Positions 1 through 9,741 of a stretch of 64,000 nt of DNA are shown in pieces. Both the position numbers and the translations under genes were made by a program. The notes under the pieces were generated by a model. That model searched no databases and had not been told where the DNA came from. It worked only from the letters and a program-made list of their open reading frames with translations. Source of the DNA: Pseudoxanthomonas sp. NC8 (lineage in GTDB: Bacteria > Pseudomonadota > Gammaproteobacteria > Xanthomonadales > Xanthomonadaceae); NCBI GenBank assembly GCA_025232375.1, contig CP060419.1, forward strand, positions 247,001 to 311,000, given 5' to 3'. Each line of letters begins with the position of its first letter. The first letter of the stretch is position 1.

Positions 1-108
1 GTCGTTGTAGCTGTCGAGGCCGACGACCCGTTCGCCGCGCGCGGCAAGGGCCCGGCAGTAGGTATAGGCGCCGATGAAACCGGCGGCGCCGGTGACGAGC
101 ACGGTCAT
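1..108 (-). CDS. NAD-dependent epimerase/dehydratase, N-terminal fragment
   Basis: Only the first 36 codons lie in the window; the gene runs off the left edge. The start at 108 is followed by a Rossmann nucleotide-binding signature (VTGAAGFIGAYT) and an acidic residue after the second beta strand (VVGLDSYND), as in extended short-chain epimerases acting on nucleotide sugars. The sequence resembles UDP-glucuronate 4-epimerase-type proteins, but substrate cannot be decided from this fragment. About 165 bases without any recognisable feature separate it from the parB stop. Confidence 0.8.
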   Translation of the reverse strand, partial: MTVLVTGAAGFIGAYTYCRALAARGERVVGLDSYND

Positions 109-274
109 GGGAAGGCCCGGGTCAACTGGGCGGCATTGTCGCAAGCACGCGGTGAACAGGGAAACCGCATCGCCGCCGGTCGGCGTCCCGGGCCCGGCTC
201 CGTGGAGGCGACGGCGCCGTCGCCGGCGTCGCGTGGTCCGGAGTGCGTCGCCCGGGCTGGTGCAGCCGGGCGCG

Positions 275-1191
275 TCAGTCCTGGCGCGGACGCAGCCGTT
301 CCAGCACGCCGTCCAGCGTGTCCAGGTCGGTGTAGTGGATCACCAGCTTGCCCTTGCCGCCCTTGCCGTGGGCAATGGCGACCCTGGTGCCCAGCGACTC
401 GGACAGCTCGGTCTCCAGCGAGGCGATGTCGGGCTGCTGCGCGCGCGCGCGGCGGCGGCCTTGCGGCTGGCCTTGGCCGGTCACCGGCACCTTGCCGGCG
501 GCGAACTGCTGGGCGCGGTGCTCGACCTCGCGCACCGACCAGCCGTTCTCGGCGGCCTCGTAGGCCAGCTTGCTGGCCAGTTCCGGCGAAAGGGTCAGCA
601 GTGCGCGGGCATGGCCCATTTCCAGCCGGCGCGACTCGAGCAGGGCACGGATCGCCGGCGGCAGGTCGAGCAGGCGCAGCAGGTTGGACACCGCCGCGCG
701 CGAGCGCCCGACCGCGGCCGCGGCCTCGGCATGGGTCAGCGAGAATTCGTCGATCAGCCGCTGCAGCGCCTGCGCTTCTTCCAGCGGGTTGAGGTCCTCG
801 CGCTGGATGTTCTCGATCAGCGCCATGGCGATGACCGTGCGGTCGTCCAGCGCGCGCAGGACCACCGGCACTTCGCTCAGGCCGGCCAGCTGCGAGGCGC
901 GCCAGCGGCGCTCGCCGGCGACGATCTCGTACTGCCCGGGTGCCAGTTCGCGCACCACGATCGGCTGGATCACGCCCTGCGCCTGGATCGAGGCGGACAG
1001 CTCCTCGAGCTTGGCCGGGTCCATGTCGCGGCGCGGCTGGTACTTGCCCGGCTGCAGCTGGGCCACCGGCAGGGTGCGCAGCACGTCCCCGGCTGTGGCT
1101 GCTCGACCTGGGCCGGCGAGGTCGCTGCGCCCTTGGGGCCCAGCAGCGCATCGAGTCCGCGGCCGAGGCCGCGCTTCTTCGCCGTACTCAT
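275..1191 (-). CDS. parB: ParB chromosome-partitioning protein
   Basis: DNA-binding CTPase partner of ParA that loads at parS sites and helps segregate the origin. The N-terminus (MSTAKKRGLGRGLDALLG) is typical. The ParB/Srx domain carries the GERRWRASQLAG box, followed by a helix-turn-helix (LTHAEAAAAVGRSRAAVS) and a C-terminal dimerisation region. The ATG at 1191 overlaps the parA stop (TGATG), so the two are co-translated. As given, the frame breaks near 1085, where GGGCGACGTG seems to have lost a base (GGGGACGTG). Length after repair is about 305 residues, normal for the family. No perfect parS (GTTTCACGTGAAAC) was noticed nearby. Confidence 0.93.
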
Positions 1192-1993
1192 CAGGCGACC
1201 TCCGCCGGACGCGGGCGGACCGCGCGATCGCGTTCGACCTGGCGGCGGATCACCTCGCCGGCTAAGGCTGGCAGAGGCCACGCCGCCGCGCGAGGCCGCG
1301 TCGTAGCCGACGATGCTCTGGCCATGGCTGGGCGCCTCGGTAAGGCGCACGTTGCGCGGCACGATGGTGCGGAACACGCGGTCGCCGAAGTGCCCGGTCA
1401 GTTCGGCCGATACCGCGTTGGTAAGGTTGTTGCGCACGTCGAACATGGTCCGCAGCACCCCTTCGATCTCCAGCGCCGGGTTCAGCCGCTGGCGCAGCGC
1501 CTCGATGGTTTCCACCAGCGCGCTCAGGCCTTCCAGCGCGTAGTACTCGCACTGCATCGGCACGATCCGAGTCGGCCGCGGTCAGTGCGTTGAGGGTCAG
1601 CAGCGACAGCGCCGGCGGGCAGTCGATGATGATGAAGTCGTAGTCGTCGCGCAGCGGTTCCAGCGCGACCTTCAGCTTCTGCTCGCGGCCGTCGACGTCC
1701 ATCAGCTGGATCTCGGCGGCGGTCAGGTCGATGTTGCCCGGCAGCAGGTCGAAGCCCTCGGCGGTGGTCACCGTGATCGAGCGCGCGTCGCGCTCGCCCA
1801 GCAGCACGTCGCAGGTCGAAGCTTCCAGCTCGCGCTTGTCCACGCCGCTGCCCATGGTCGCGTTGCCCTGCGCATCCAGGTCCACCAGCAGCACGCGCTT
1901 GGGCGCGCGCGCCAGCGCGGCGGCCAGGTTGACCGCCGTGGTGGTCTTGCCCACGCCTCCCTTCTGGTTGGCGACGGCGATGATGCGGGCCAT
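1191..1993 (-). CDS. parA: ParA/Soj partition ATPase
   Basis: Deviant Walker-A ATPase that works with ParB in chromosome segregation. The P-loop QKGGVGKTTTAVN sits at residues 10-22 and the DLDAQGN motif follows. Walker B is FIIIDCPPAL. ATG at 1993, stop overlapping the parB start. Two frame breaks are visible: near 1568-1574, where TCGGTGATCGTG is read as TCGGATCGTG, and near 1265-1285, next to an in-frame TTA leucine codon (GCCTTAGCC) that is otherwise rare here. Repaired length is about 265 residues. Gene order rsmG-parA-parB is the usual one for gammaproteobacteria. Confidence 0.93.
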
Positions 1994-2051
1994 GCGGGAG
2001 CTGCCTTGGTTGCGGGACGCCGAGGGTCCGGAACGGGCCATTATGCGTATT

Positions 2052-2693
2052 TCAAGTCGCCCGGCCCACCTCGACCAGATGCCGCTCCGCACCTAGCCCG
2101 GGCACGGCCAGCGGGCGTACCGCCACGGCGGTCCAGCCGGCCGGCAGGGCGGCGATCTCCTCGACCGGGTTCACGCCTTTCATCGCCAGCAGGCGCCCGT
2201 GCGGGGCCAGCAGGTGGCCTCCGACCTCGAGGATGCCGGCCAGCGTGTCCAGCGCGCGCGCGGTGATCTGGGCGTAGGCGCCGGGCTCGGCGACCGCTTC
2301 GGCGCGTGCTTCGGCCACCCGGGCGTTGCCCAGTTTCAGCTGGCGCACGGCCTCGCGCAGGAAGCGGGCCTTCTTGCCGTTGCTCTCGACCAGGGTGACC
2401 TGCAGGTCCGGGCGCACGATCGCCAGCGGGATCCCGGGCAGTCCGGGGCCGGTGCCCAGGTCGGCCAGTGCACCGGCTTGCACGTACGGATGCATGGCCA
2501 GCGAATCGAGCAGGTGGCGGGTGACCATCTCGTCGGGGTCGCGGATGGCGGTGAGGTTGTAGGTGCGGTTCCAGCGCAGCAGCAGGGCCAGGTAGTCGAG
2601 CAGCGGCCCGGTAAGGGCGCGGTCCAGGCCGAGCGCGGTAAGGCCGTCGTCGTCCAGGCGCGTGCGCAGGGCGGGAGAAAAGGCAGTGTCCAT
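2052..2693 (-). CDS. rsmG: 16S rRNA (guanine527-N7)-methyltransferase RsmG (GidB)
   Basis: SAM-dependent methyltransferase that modifies G527 of 16S rRNA. The SAM-binding loop [16 protein letters not shown] lies at about residues 70-85, followed by [17 protein letters not shown], both characteristic of the family. 213 residues, a normal length, with an intact frame. The start at 2693 was chosen because it gives the conventional N-terminus; the frame stays open upstream but without homology. Two Leu-Thr pairs are written CTTACC, a codon use that recurs at suspected miscall sites in this window. It lies 58 bases upstream of parA. Confidence 0.93.
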   Translation of the reverse strand: MDTAFSPALRTRLDDDGLTALGLDRALTGPLLDYLALLLRWNRTYNLTAIRDPDEMVTRHLLDSLAMHPYVQAGALADLGTGPGLPGIPLAIVRPDLQVTLVESNGKKARFLREAVRQLKLGNARVAEARAEAVAEPGAYAQITARALDTLAGILEVGGHLLAPHGRLLAMKGVNPVEEIAALPAGWTAVAVRPLAVPGLGAERHLVEVGRAT

Positions 2694-2772
2694 GGGCGAA
2701 GTATCGCCGATGGCGGCGTCGCAGCCCTGGCCCGCGCGCCACCGGCGCCCGCGTCGCCTGCCGGTCGGCGCC

Positions 2773-3384
2773 TCAGCGGCGCGGTCGCCGGTACGGGGCG
2801 GCGAGATAGCCCGCCTGCGGTACCCATTCGTGCAGGTGCCAGTCGGCCGGGTCGCCCAGCTCCGGGTCGCTGGCCAGCAGGCGCAGCGGCGCATCCGGCG
2901 CGGGGTCGTCGCTGCCGAACTCCAGCCGGTGCAGGCCGAAGGCCAGTAGGCCGCGACCGTGCGCCTTGAGCACGGCCTCCTTCGCGCACCACAGGCGCAG
3001 GAAGGCCGGTTCGCGCTGTTCCGGAGCGAGCGCCTGCAGGCGCCCGGTCTCGCCGGCGGTGAAGTAGCGCGCGGCAAGTTCCAGCGCGCGCGGCCGCGGC
3101 CGCAGCCGCTCCAGGTCCACGCCGAGGACGACATCGCGGCCCAGCGCGAGCAGCAGGCGCTCGCCGCTGTGGCTCCAGCCCGCGTCGTGGTCGGCATGCG
3201 GCGCCAGCAGGCGCGGCCGGCCCCAGGCATCGCGCGCCAGCGGCGGTGCCACGGCCGGGTCGCCGAGCCAGCCGGCGAGCAGGTCGCGTACCTGCGGCTC
3301 GCCGCGCTGGCCGGGCACGTGCGCCGGGGCCTGTACCCGCACCGGCCCGAACTGCCATCGGACGGCCTGGACCGGCGGATTCAT
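2773..3384 (-). CDS. 4'-phosphopantetheinyl transferase (Sfp/AcpT family)
   Basis: Transfers phosphopantetheine from CoA to a serine of carrier proteins. The two family signatures are visible: GVDLERL in the middle, with the Mg-binding acidic pair, and [19 protein letters not shown] about 50 residues later. 203 residues, an intermediate length between AcpS and Sfp. It could serve the acyl carrier protein of the pigment cluster at 61282, as the PPTase of aryl-polyene producers must, but that link is inference; the two loci are 58 kb apart. Encoded divergently from the next gene. Confidence 0.88.
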   Translation of the reverse strand: MNPPVQAVRWQFGPVRVQAPAHVPGQRGEPQVRDLLAGWLGDPAVAPPLARDAWGRPRLLAPHADHDAGWSHSGERLLLALGRDVVLGVDLERLRPRPRALELAARYFTAGETGRLQALAPEQREPAFLRLWCAKEAVLKAHGRGLLAFGLHRLEFGSDDPAPDAPLRLLASDPELGDPADWHLHEWVPQAGYLAAPYRRPRR

Positions 3385-3480
3385 TGCCGCTCCACCCCGG
3401 CGCGGGGGTACACGGCCGCTTCACGCCAGCGCGCGTCTGATGGCCCGGCCAACCCCGCATGGGGTGACCAACCTGGACTC

Positions 3481-3490
3481 AAGGAGACGG
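3481..3490 (+). promoter_or_regulatory. Strong Shine-Dalgarno of the GlsB-family gene
   Basis: AAGGAGACGG ends 5 bases before the ATG at 3496. It is an almost perfect ribosome binding site and decides the start of this short protein against a longer upstream-open frame. Confidence 0.7.
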
Positions 3491-3495
3491 ACAGC

Positions 3496-3747
3496 ATGGG
3501 CATCATCATCTGGTTGATCGTGGGCGGCATCGTCGGCTGGCTGGCCAGCCTGATCATGCGCCGTGACGCACAGCAAGGCATCCTGCTCAACATCGTGGTC
3601 GGCATCATCGGTGCGTTGCTGGCCGGCTGGATCTTCGGCGGCGGCATCAACGAGGCCATCAGCATCCGTACGTTCCTGTTCTCGATCATCGGCGCAGTCA
3701 TCCTGCTGGCGATCGTGAACCTCTTCACCCGCGGACGGGTGCGCTGA
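3496..3747 (+). CDS. GlsB/YeaQ/YmgE family small membrane protein
   Basis: 83-residue protein made of three hydrophobic helices: IIIWLIVGGIVGWLASLI, ILLNIVVGIIGALLAGWIFG and FLFSIIGAVILLAIVNLF. It ends in a short basic tail. This matches the transglycosylase-associated (YeaQ/YmgE/GlsB) family of stress-inducible inner-membrane proteins, whose usual length is 80-85. The molecular role of the family is unclear. It is a single-gene unit with a strong ribosome binding site and its own terminator at 3778. Confidence 0.9.
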   Translation: MGIIIWLIVGGIVGWLASLIMRRDAQQGILLNIVVGIIGALLAGWIFGGGINEAISIRTFLFSIIGAVILLAIVNLFTRGRVR

Positions 3748-3777
3748 CCGCATCGCCGCAGCAGACGAAGAGGGGCG

Positions 3778-3810
3778 GAGGCCTGGCGCGAGCCGGGCCT
3801 CTGTTTTTTC
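3778..3810 (+). terminator. Rho-independent terminator after the GlsB-family gene
   Basis: GAGGCCTGGC-GCGA-GCCGGGCCTC forms a stem of about 9 pairs with one bulge, followed by CTGTTTTTTC. It separates the plus-strand GlsB-family gene from the converging exonuclease III gene. Confidence 0.85.
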
Positions 3811-3850
3811 GGGCTCGTTGTTCCGGGTCGGGTTCTTTCCGGATCCGGTG

Positions 3851-4621
3851 TCAGCCGGCCAGTTCGATCCAGGCCGGCGCGTGGTCGCTCGGCCGCTCCC
3901 AGGTCCGCGGTTCGCGGTCGATGCCGGCGGCCGCCACGTGCGCGCGCAGTCCGTCCGAGACCAGGGTCAGGTCGATGCGCAGGCCGAGGTTGCGGCGGAA
4001 CGCGGCCTGGCGGTAATCCCACCAGCTGAACACGCCGCCGTCGGCATGCTGCAGGCGGTAGCCGTCGTGCAGGCCGGTGGCGAGCAGGTCGGCCAGCGCC
4101 GCCCGTTCGGGTGCCGAGGTCAGGATGTGGCTCTCGTTCCAGACCGCCGGATCGTGCACGTCGCGCGCGTCGGGGGCGATGTTGAAATCGCCGAGCACGA
4201 CCAGCCGCGGATGCCGCCGCGCCTCCTCTTCCAGCCAGTTGCGCACCGCGCCCAGCCACTGCAGCTTGAGCTCGTACTTGTCGGTGCCGATGTCCTGGCC
4301 GTTGACCACGTACAGGTTGACGACGCGCACGTCGCCGACCGTCGCGCTGATCGCGCGCTTGTGCTCGTGCTCGAAGCCGGGCACGCCGACGACCACGTCG
4401 CGCGGCTCCTCGCGCGCCAGGATCGCCACGCCGTTGTAGGTCTTCTGCCCGGAGAACACGCTGCGGTAACCGAGTCCGGCCGGGGCGGTGTCCGGGAACT
4501 TGTGGTCCTCCAGCTTGGTTTCCTGCAGCCCCACCACGTCCGGGGCGAACGCGCGCAGCCACTGTTCCAGGTGCGGCAGGCGCACGTTGAGCGAATTGAC
4601 GTTCCAGCTGGCGATCTTCAT
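3851..4621 (-). CDS. xth: Exodeoxyribonuclease III
   Basis: AP endonuclease and 3'-5' exonuclease of base-excision repair. 256 residues in an intact frame. The endonuclease/exonuclease/phosphatase fold motifs are all present: MKIASWNVNSLNVRLPHL at the start, LQETKLED (metal ligand Glu), VNLYVVNGQD, GDFNIAPDARDVHD (Asp and Asn of the active site), and the terminal PSDHAP with the catalytic Asp-His. The start at 4621 gives the standard N-terminus. Its stop faces the terminator at 3778-3810. Confidence 0.95.
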   Translation of the reverse strand: MKIASWNVNSLNVRLPHLEQWLRAFAPDVVGLQETKLEDHKFPDTAPAGLGYRSVFSGQKTYNGVAILAREEPRDVVVGVPGFEHEHKRAISATVGDVRVVNLYVVNGQDIGTDKYELKLQWLGAVRNWLEEEARRHPRLVVLGDFNIAPDARDVHDPAVWNESHILTSAPERAALADLLATGLHDGYRLQHADGGVFSWWDYRQAAFRRNLGLRIDLTLVSDGLRAHVAAAGIDREPRTWERPSDHAPAWIELAG

Positions 4622-4731
4622 GGGGCGCTCGGGGGCGGGTGCCGGTCGCCAAGGATAGCCGGGCGGCCGGACGCGTCCGGTACAGTTCCGCGCGCCGGTG
4701 CCGATAGGAGGGACCTGGGCGGGAGGGCGCG

Positions 4732-6764
4732 ATGCAGGATCTGGATCCACTGGCAAGCGCGACACTGGCGGCATTGCCGTTGCCCGTGCTGCTGCTGGGC
4801 GCCGGCGGCAGCGTGCTGGAGGTCAATCCGGCCTGCGCCGAGCGCTTCGCCGTCGCCAGCGAGCACTGGCGCGGCAGGCCGCTGGACGTGCACCTGGACA
4901 TATACCCGGCCTTGGCCGCCCTGCTGGCCGCCGCCATCGCCGACGGGGCGGTGGACTGCGAGACCTCCCTGCGCTGCCCCGGGCTTGGCGAACACGTCGG
5001 CCTGACCATGCAGCTGTCCTTGCGCCGGCTGCCGGCTGTCGCCGGCGCCACGCCGCGGCTGCTGCTGAGCCTGCAGGACCTGACCCACGAGCGGCACCTG
5101 GAGCGGATCCTGACCGACGCGCAGGCGCGCGCCGGGGTGGGCAGCTGGCACGCGGACATCCCCACCGGCCGCCTGCAGCTCACCCCAGAGGCCTATCGAG
5201 TCTGTGGCCTGGGCGAGGACGAGGTCGTCGACTACGAGCGTCTGCTGCGCTGCGTCCATCCACAGGACCGGGCATGCGTGCGCGACTGCTGGCACCAGGG
5301 CGCAGCCGGCGCGCCATTCGCGGTCGAGCACCGCGTGCGGGCCGCGGGCGACGTGCGCTGGGTCGAGACGCGCGGGGTGCTGGAGACGGACGAACATGGC
5401 CGCGCGCTGCGCATGGTCGGTTCGGTGCTGGACATCACCCGGCACAAGCACGCCGAGGAAAGCATCCGCCAGCTGATCCACGACGACACCCTGACCCGCC
5501 TGCCGAACCGCAATGCGGCGCGGATCCGGCTCAGGGGCTGTTGCGTGGCGACGGCATCCCGGCCGAGGTCGGCCTGCTGGTGGTGGACCTGGACCGGTTC
5601 AAGGAACTCAACGACGAAGCCGGCCTGATCGTCGGCGACGAGGTGCTGGCGCAGGTCGCCGCCACGCTGCAGCCGCTGCTGCAGGGCGACCAGATGCTGG
5701 CCCGGGTGGGCGACGACGAATTCATGGCGATCCTGCCCGGCACCGGCATCGAGGGCGCGATCGCCGTCGCCGAGCGCCTGCTGCAGGCGCTGGAGCGGCC
5801 GGTGCAGGTGGGCGGGCGCCCGTTCTTCGTCCGCGCCAGCATCGGCATCGCGGTGTCGCCGGAAGATGGCGCCGAATCGCCGGTGCTGGTGCAGCACGCC
5901 AAGACCGCGATGTACGAGGCCAAGTCCGCCGGTGGCCAGCGCTACGGCCTGTACCGGCGGCAGATGAGCACGGTCCTGCAGCGCCGCATCCGCCTTAGCC
6001 ACGCGGTTGGACCTGGCGCTGCGCAACGACGGGCTGGCGCTGCACTACCAGCCCAAGGTGGACTGGGCGAGCGGCCGGCTGGTCGGCGTGGAGGCGCTGG
6101 CGCGCTGGCACGACGCGGAACTGGGCTGGGTCAGCCCGGCCGAATTCATCCCGCTGGCCGAAGAGCGCGGGCTGATCGGGCCGCTCGGCGACTGGGCCTG
6201 GCCCGGGCCGCGTGCGACCACCGGCGCTGGTCGCGGCATGGCGCGCTGCCGTGGCGGGTCGCGGTGAACGTCTCGGCGCGGCAGCTGGCGCAGGGCGATT
6301 TCGCCCAACGTGCCGAGGCGGTGGTGCGGGCGGCCGGGGCGGCTCCGGCGGACGTGGAACTGGAGCTCACCGAAACGGCGATGGCGCACGATCCTCAACT
6401 GGCGCGGGCGATGGCCGACCCGCCTGGCCGAGGCGGGCTTCGCCTGGCGCTGGACGATTTCGGCACCGGCTACTCCTCGCTCTCGCAGCTGCACCGCTTC
6501 CGCCTGCAGAAGCTGAAGATCGACCTGGAGTTCGTCCAGGGGATGCTGAAGCAGCCCGGATACCACGCCATCGTCCGCGCGGTGATCGGCATGGCCAAGG
6601 CCATGGACCTGGTGGTGGTGGCCGAGGGCATCGAGACCCGGGAGCAGGCCGAGGCGCTGCTCTCCCCTGGGCTGCGACCAAAGTGGGGCTGGCTGTACGG
6701 CCGGCCGCTGCCGGCCGGGGAGTTCGCCGGGCAGTGGCTGCTGCGCGAGGCGGTGCAGGCCTGA
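4732..6764 (+). CDS. PAS-GGDEF-EAL cyclic-di-GMP signalling protein
   Basis: Domains in order: N-terminal PAS-like segment, a second PAS/PAC ([14 protein letters not shown] ... [14 protein letters not shown]), GGDEF and EAL. The GGDEF active loop reads VGDDEF, so the second glycine is Asp and cyclase activity is doubtful. The EAL domain keeps the catalytic set: [38 protein letters not shown] and AEGIET, so phosphodiesterase activity is likely. As given, the frame breaks near 5530-5545, 6000-6010, 6195-6230, 6413-6450 and 6665-6690. Repaired length is about 675 residues. No neighbour suggests its input signal. Confidence 0.85.
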
Positions 6765-6779
6765 CGGCGGGCGCCGCGG

Positions 6780-8319
6780 TCAGCGCAGCAGCAGGTCGAT
6801 CATCCGGCGGATGCGCGGATAGGGCGGGTGCAGCAGGTCGCTGGCGCTGCGCCGCGCCTGCCACAGCACCGGCAGCTGCTTGGACAGCGCATCGAAGCCG
6901 GAACGGCCGTGGTAGGCGCCCATGCCGCTGGCACCGACGCCGCCGAACGGCAGGTTCTCGGCGGCGAAATGCAGCAGGGTGTCGTTGACGGTGACGCCGC
7001 CGGCCAGGGTGGAGCGCAGGATCTTCTCGACCTCGGCGCGATCATGGCTGAAGGGATACAACGCCAGCGGCCGGTCGCGCGCGTTGACGAACGCGATCGC
7101 CGCGTCGAGCGAGTCGACGCACAGCACCGGCAGGATCGGGCCGAAGATCTCCTCGCGCATCACCGCCAGGTCTTCCGGCGGATCGAGGACCAGCGCCGGC
7201 GCGAACAGCCGCTGAGCCGGATCGTGCGCATCGGCCAGCGCCAGCACCTCGCAGCCGCGCGCGCGGGCTTCGTCGAGGTAACCCTGCAGCCGGGCGAACT
7301 GCGCGTCGTTGACGATGCGGCTGTAGTCCTGCGCGCCGTCACGCATGTCGCCGTAGCGCGCGGTGGCCTGTGCGCGCAGCGCCTGCACCAGCGCGTCGCG
7401 GCGGGCGCGGCCTATCACCAGCACGTAGTCCGGCGCGATGCAGGTCTGGCCGGCGTTGAACCACTTGCCCGTGGTAAGGCGCGCGGCGGCACGCTCGATC
7501 GGGTAGTCCTCGCACAGGACCAGCGGCGACTTGCCGCCCAGCTCCAGGGTCAGCGGGGTCAGGTTGGGCGCGGCGGCGGCCATGACCTTGCGTCCGACCG
7601 CGGTCGAGCCGGTGAACACCAGGTGGTCGAACGGCAGCGCGGAGAACGCGCCGGCCAGTTCCGCGCCGCCGTCGGCGACGGCCACGCGCGAAGCCGGGAA
7701 CACCTCGGCCAGCAGCCCGTGCAGGAACTGCGTGGTCCGCGGAGTGTGCTCGGAGGGCTTGAGGAAGACGTGGTTGCCGGCGGCAATGGCGGTGGCCAGC
7801 GGGATCAGCGCCAGGTTCACCGGATAGTTGGGGGCGATCACCCCGACCACGCCCAGCGGCATCGGCCGCAGCTGCGCGCGTGCCGGCCACAGCCGCCAGC
7901 CCGAGCCGACCCGGCGCGGCTTCATCCAGCCGCGCAGGTGGCGCAGCAGGTGGTCGATCGCCGCCAGCACGGTCATGCCGTCGGCGAGCAGGGTTTCGTC
8001 GTGCGAGCGGTGGCCGAAATCGGCGGCGATAGCCTCGGCCATCTCCGGCAGGCGCCGCTTCAGCGCCGCGCGCAGCCGGCGCAGGTCGTCGCGCCGCTGC
8101 TCATGGCCGGGCGGCTGCGCCTGCCGGGCATCCCGCAGGCGGTGCAGCGCCGGTGCTAAGGTCGGCGACCGCGGTCACCGGTGCCTGCCGTGTTCCCTCG
8201 CCGGCGGTGCCGGTGCGGGGCGTTGCGTTGGCCGCAGCGATCGCGGCATTGGCGGCGGTGATGGTCGCGTTCGCGGCGGAGGTGGCCGCAGTGCTGGCAG
8301 TCGTGGCAGAGGTCGTCAT
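6780..8319 (-). CDS. Aldehyde dehydrogenase, coniferyl-aldehyde-dehydrogenase-like
   Basis: NAD(P)-dependent oxidation of an aldehyde. Motifs: APNYPVNLALIPLATAI, FTGSTAVGRKVM (cofactor loop), LELGGKSPLVL (general-base Glu), NAGQTCIAPDYVL (nucleophile Cys), EEIFGPILPVL and the C-terminal LPFGGVGASGMGAYHG. Overall sequence is closest in style to coniferyl aldehyde dehydrogenases. The catalytic part is one open frame, but its N-terminus continues in another frame across 8157-8161, where GACCTGGCACC seems to be read as GACCTTAGCACC. The inferred start is 8319. This gives an unusual Thr/Ala/Asn-rich leader of about 35 residues. Confidence 0.88.
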
Positions 8320-8360
8320 CGCCGCAGTCTACGGCGAGGTATGGAGGGGAATTCAATACA

Positions 8361-8918
8361 ATGGGCCATGACCGGATTTCCCCCTCGCTGCGCCCCTACC
8401 TCGACCGCAATCCACGCCTGGGCGAGCGCGTCTACGTCGATCCCGCCGCCACCGTCATCGGCGATGTCGAACTGGCCGAGGACGCCTCGGTGTGGCCGGC
8501 CTGCGTGCTGCGCGGCGACGTCAACTTCATCCGGGTGGGCGCGCGCAGCAATATCCAGGACGGCACCATCGTCCACGTCAGCCACCACAGTCCGTTCAAC
8601 CAGGCCGGCTACCCGACCCTGATCGGCGCCGACGTGACCGTCGGCCACGGCGCGATCATCCACGCCTGCACGATCGAGGACCTGTGCCTGGTCGGCATGG
8701 GCGCCCGGATCCTCGATGGCGCGACGGTGAAGAAATACGGCTTTGTCGGCGCCGGTGCGGTGGTCGGGCCGGGCAAGGTGGTGGGCGAGGCCGAACTGTG
8801 GCTGGGCAATCCGGCGCGGTTCGTGCGCCGGTTGAGCGACCGTGAGATCGAAAGCCTGCATTACTCGGCCGCGCACTACGTGCGACTGAAGGACCGCTAC
8901 CTCGGCGCAGGCGGGTGA
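8361..8918 (+). CDS. Gamma-carbonic anhydrase-like hexapeptide-repeat protein
   Basis: Left-handed beta-helix protein of the YrdA/PaaY type. Hexapeptide repeats run through the middle. The metal-binding histidines of the family occur as IVHVSHHSPF and VTVGHGAIIHACTI, the usual His-His-His set. 185 residues in an intact frame, a normal length. The start lies 41 bases from the divergent dehydrogenase start, so the two share a promoter region. Enzymatic carbonic anhydrase activity is not certain for this subfamily. Confidence 0.9.
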   Translation: MGHDRISPSLRPYLDRNPRLGERVYVDPAATVIGDVELAEDASVWPACVLRGDVNFIRVGARSNIQDGTIVHVSHHSPFNQAGYPTLIGADVTVGHGAIIHACTIEDLCLVGMGARILDGATVKKYGFVGAGAVVGPGKVVGEAELWLGNPARFVRRLSDREIESLHYSAAHYVRLKDRYLGAGG

Positions 8919-8924
8919 ACCGCC

Positions 8925-8953
8925 GTGCCAGCCGGGGACACCCCGGATGGCAC
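8925..8953. terminator. Long inverted repeat between converging genes
   Basis: GTGCCA-G-CCGGGG-ACA-CCCCGG-A-TGGCAC: a symmetrical 12-pair hairpin with a three-base loop and one mismatch. It lies directly after the hexapeptide protein stop and before the converging gene at 9021. There is no T-run, so it could be a bidirectional RNA-stabilising or terminating hairpin. Confidence 0.5.
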
Positions 8954-9020
8954 GGGCCACGGACGGATGGCGGTTAGCGGCGCCGGACGTCGCTGATGTC
9001 GTTGCTTTCGTGCAGGCGCG

Positions 9021-9614
9021 CTATAGGTCCGGCCGCGGGTACGAGAGCACCTCGCCGGAGTAGTAGTCGGCCTCGCGCGCCTGCTTGTCGAGGTCGCCCG
9101 AGGCGCCCGACAGCTTGTTGTAGCCGACGTTGGGCACTTCCAGCGAGACCGTGCCGGTGTCGACCGCCACCACCCGCATCAGCCCGTAGGCATGCCCGTC
9201 GAAACTCCCGGGCGCCATTTCCTGCAGGTCGACGGTGTATACGTCGCCGACGCGCGGGTCCTGCAGCAGCGCATCCTCGCGCACGTTGGAGCGCATGCCG
9301 GCGAGCATGCCGGCGAGCACGACCGTGGCGACCAGCCCGAGCAGCACCAGGCCGCCGAAGCGGCGATAGGCCGGGATCGGCGTGCGCCCCAGTTTCGCCT
9401 CGAACGCCTTGCTGTCGTGGCGGACGCCGCGGCCGCAGACGCTGCAGGCGGTGACGTAGGCCTTCTCGGTCACCCACGCGAACAGGTACCACACGTGCGC
9501 ATAGCGATAGTTCAGGACGTCGCGGAACTCGCGAGCGGACTCGCAGGTGGCGCAGTGCTGCGTGCCGGCCGCGCCCAGTGGCACGATGTCGCCGCCGGAT
9601 CCCCAGATGATCAT
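9021..9614 (-). CDS. Zinc-ribbon plus transmembrane-helix protein of unknown function
   Basis: 197 residues. The N-terminus has two CxxC pairs (CATCES and CSVCGRG, about 45 residues apart) that could form a treble-clef or zinc-ribbon site. A single hydrophobic helix (GGLVLLGLVATVVLAGML) follows, then an extracytoplasmic domain of about 80 residues with no motif I recognise. The start at 9614 is preceded by GGAGGGAGAC, an excellent ribosome binding site. Intact frame. I cannot assign a function; similar short proteins occur as uncharacterised families in this group of bacteria. Confidence 0.75.
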   Translation of the reverse strand: MIIWGSGGDIVPLGAAGTQHCATCESAREFRDVLNYRYAHVWYLFAWVTEKAYVTACSVCGRGVRHDSKAFEAKLGRTPIPAYRRFGGLVLLGLVATVVLAGMLAGMRSNVREDALLQDPRVGDVYTVDLQEMAPGSFDGHAYGLMRVVAVDTGTVSLEVPNVGYNKLSGASGDLDKQAREADYYSGEVLSYPRPDL

Positions 9615-9741
9615 GTCTCCCTCCTTGGTTGTGGCTTCGTCCCCACGAAGCGCGGCGATCATAGCCGGGGCGGAGGTGCTGCGGCGATGGGGCGCGACGG
9701 GGCCGCCTGTGGCTGGCTGCTGACGCCGGAGTGTTGCCGGG

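Noticed and set aside
1-3000. A parS site or plasmid origin around parAB
   Set aside because: No GTTTCACGTGAAAC-like palindrome was seen in this stretch. Synteny with rsmG shows chromosomal parAB.
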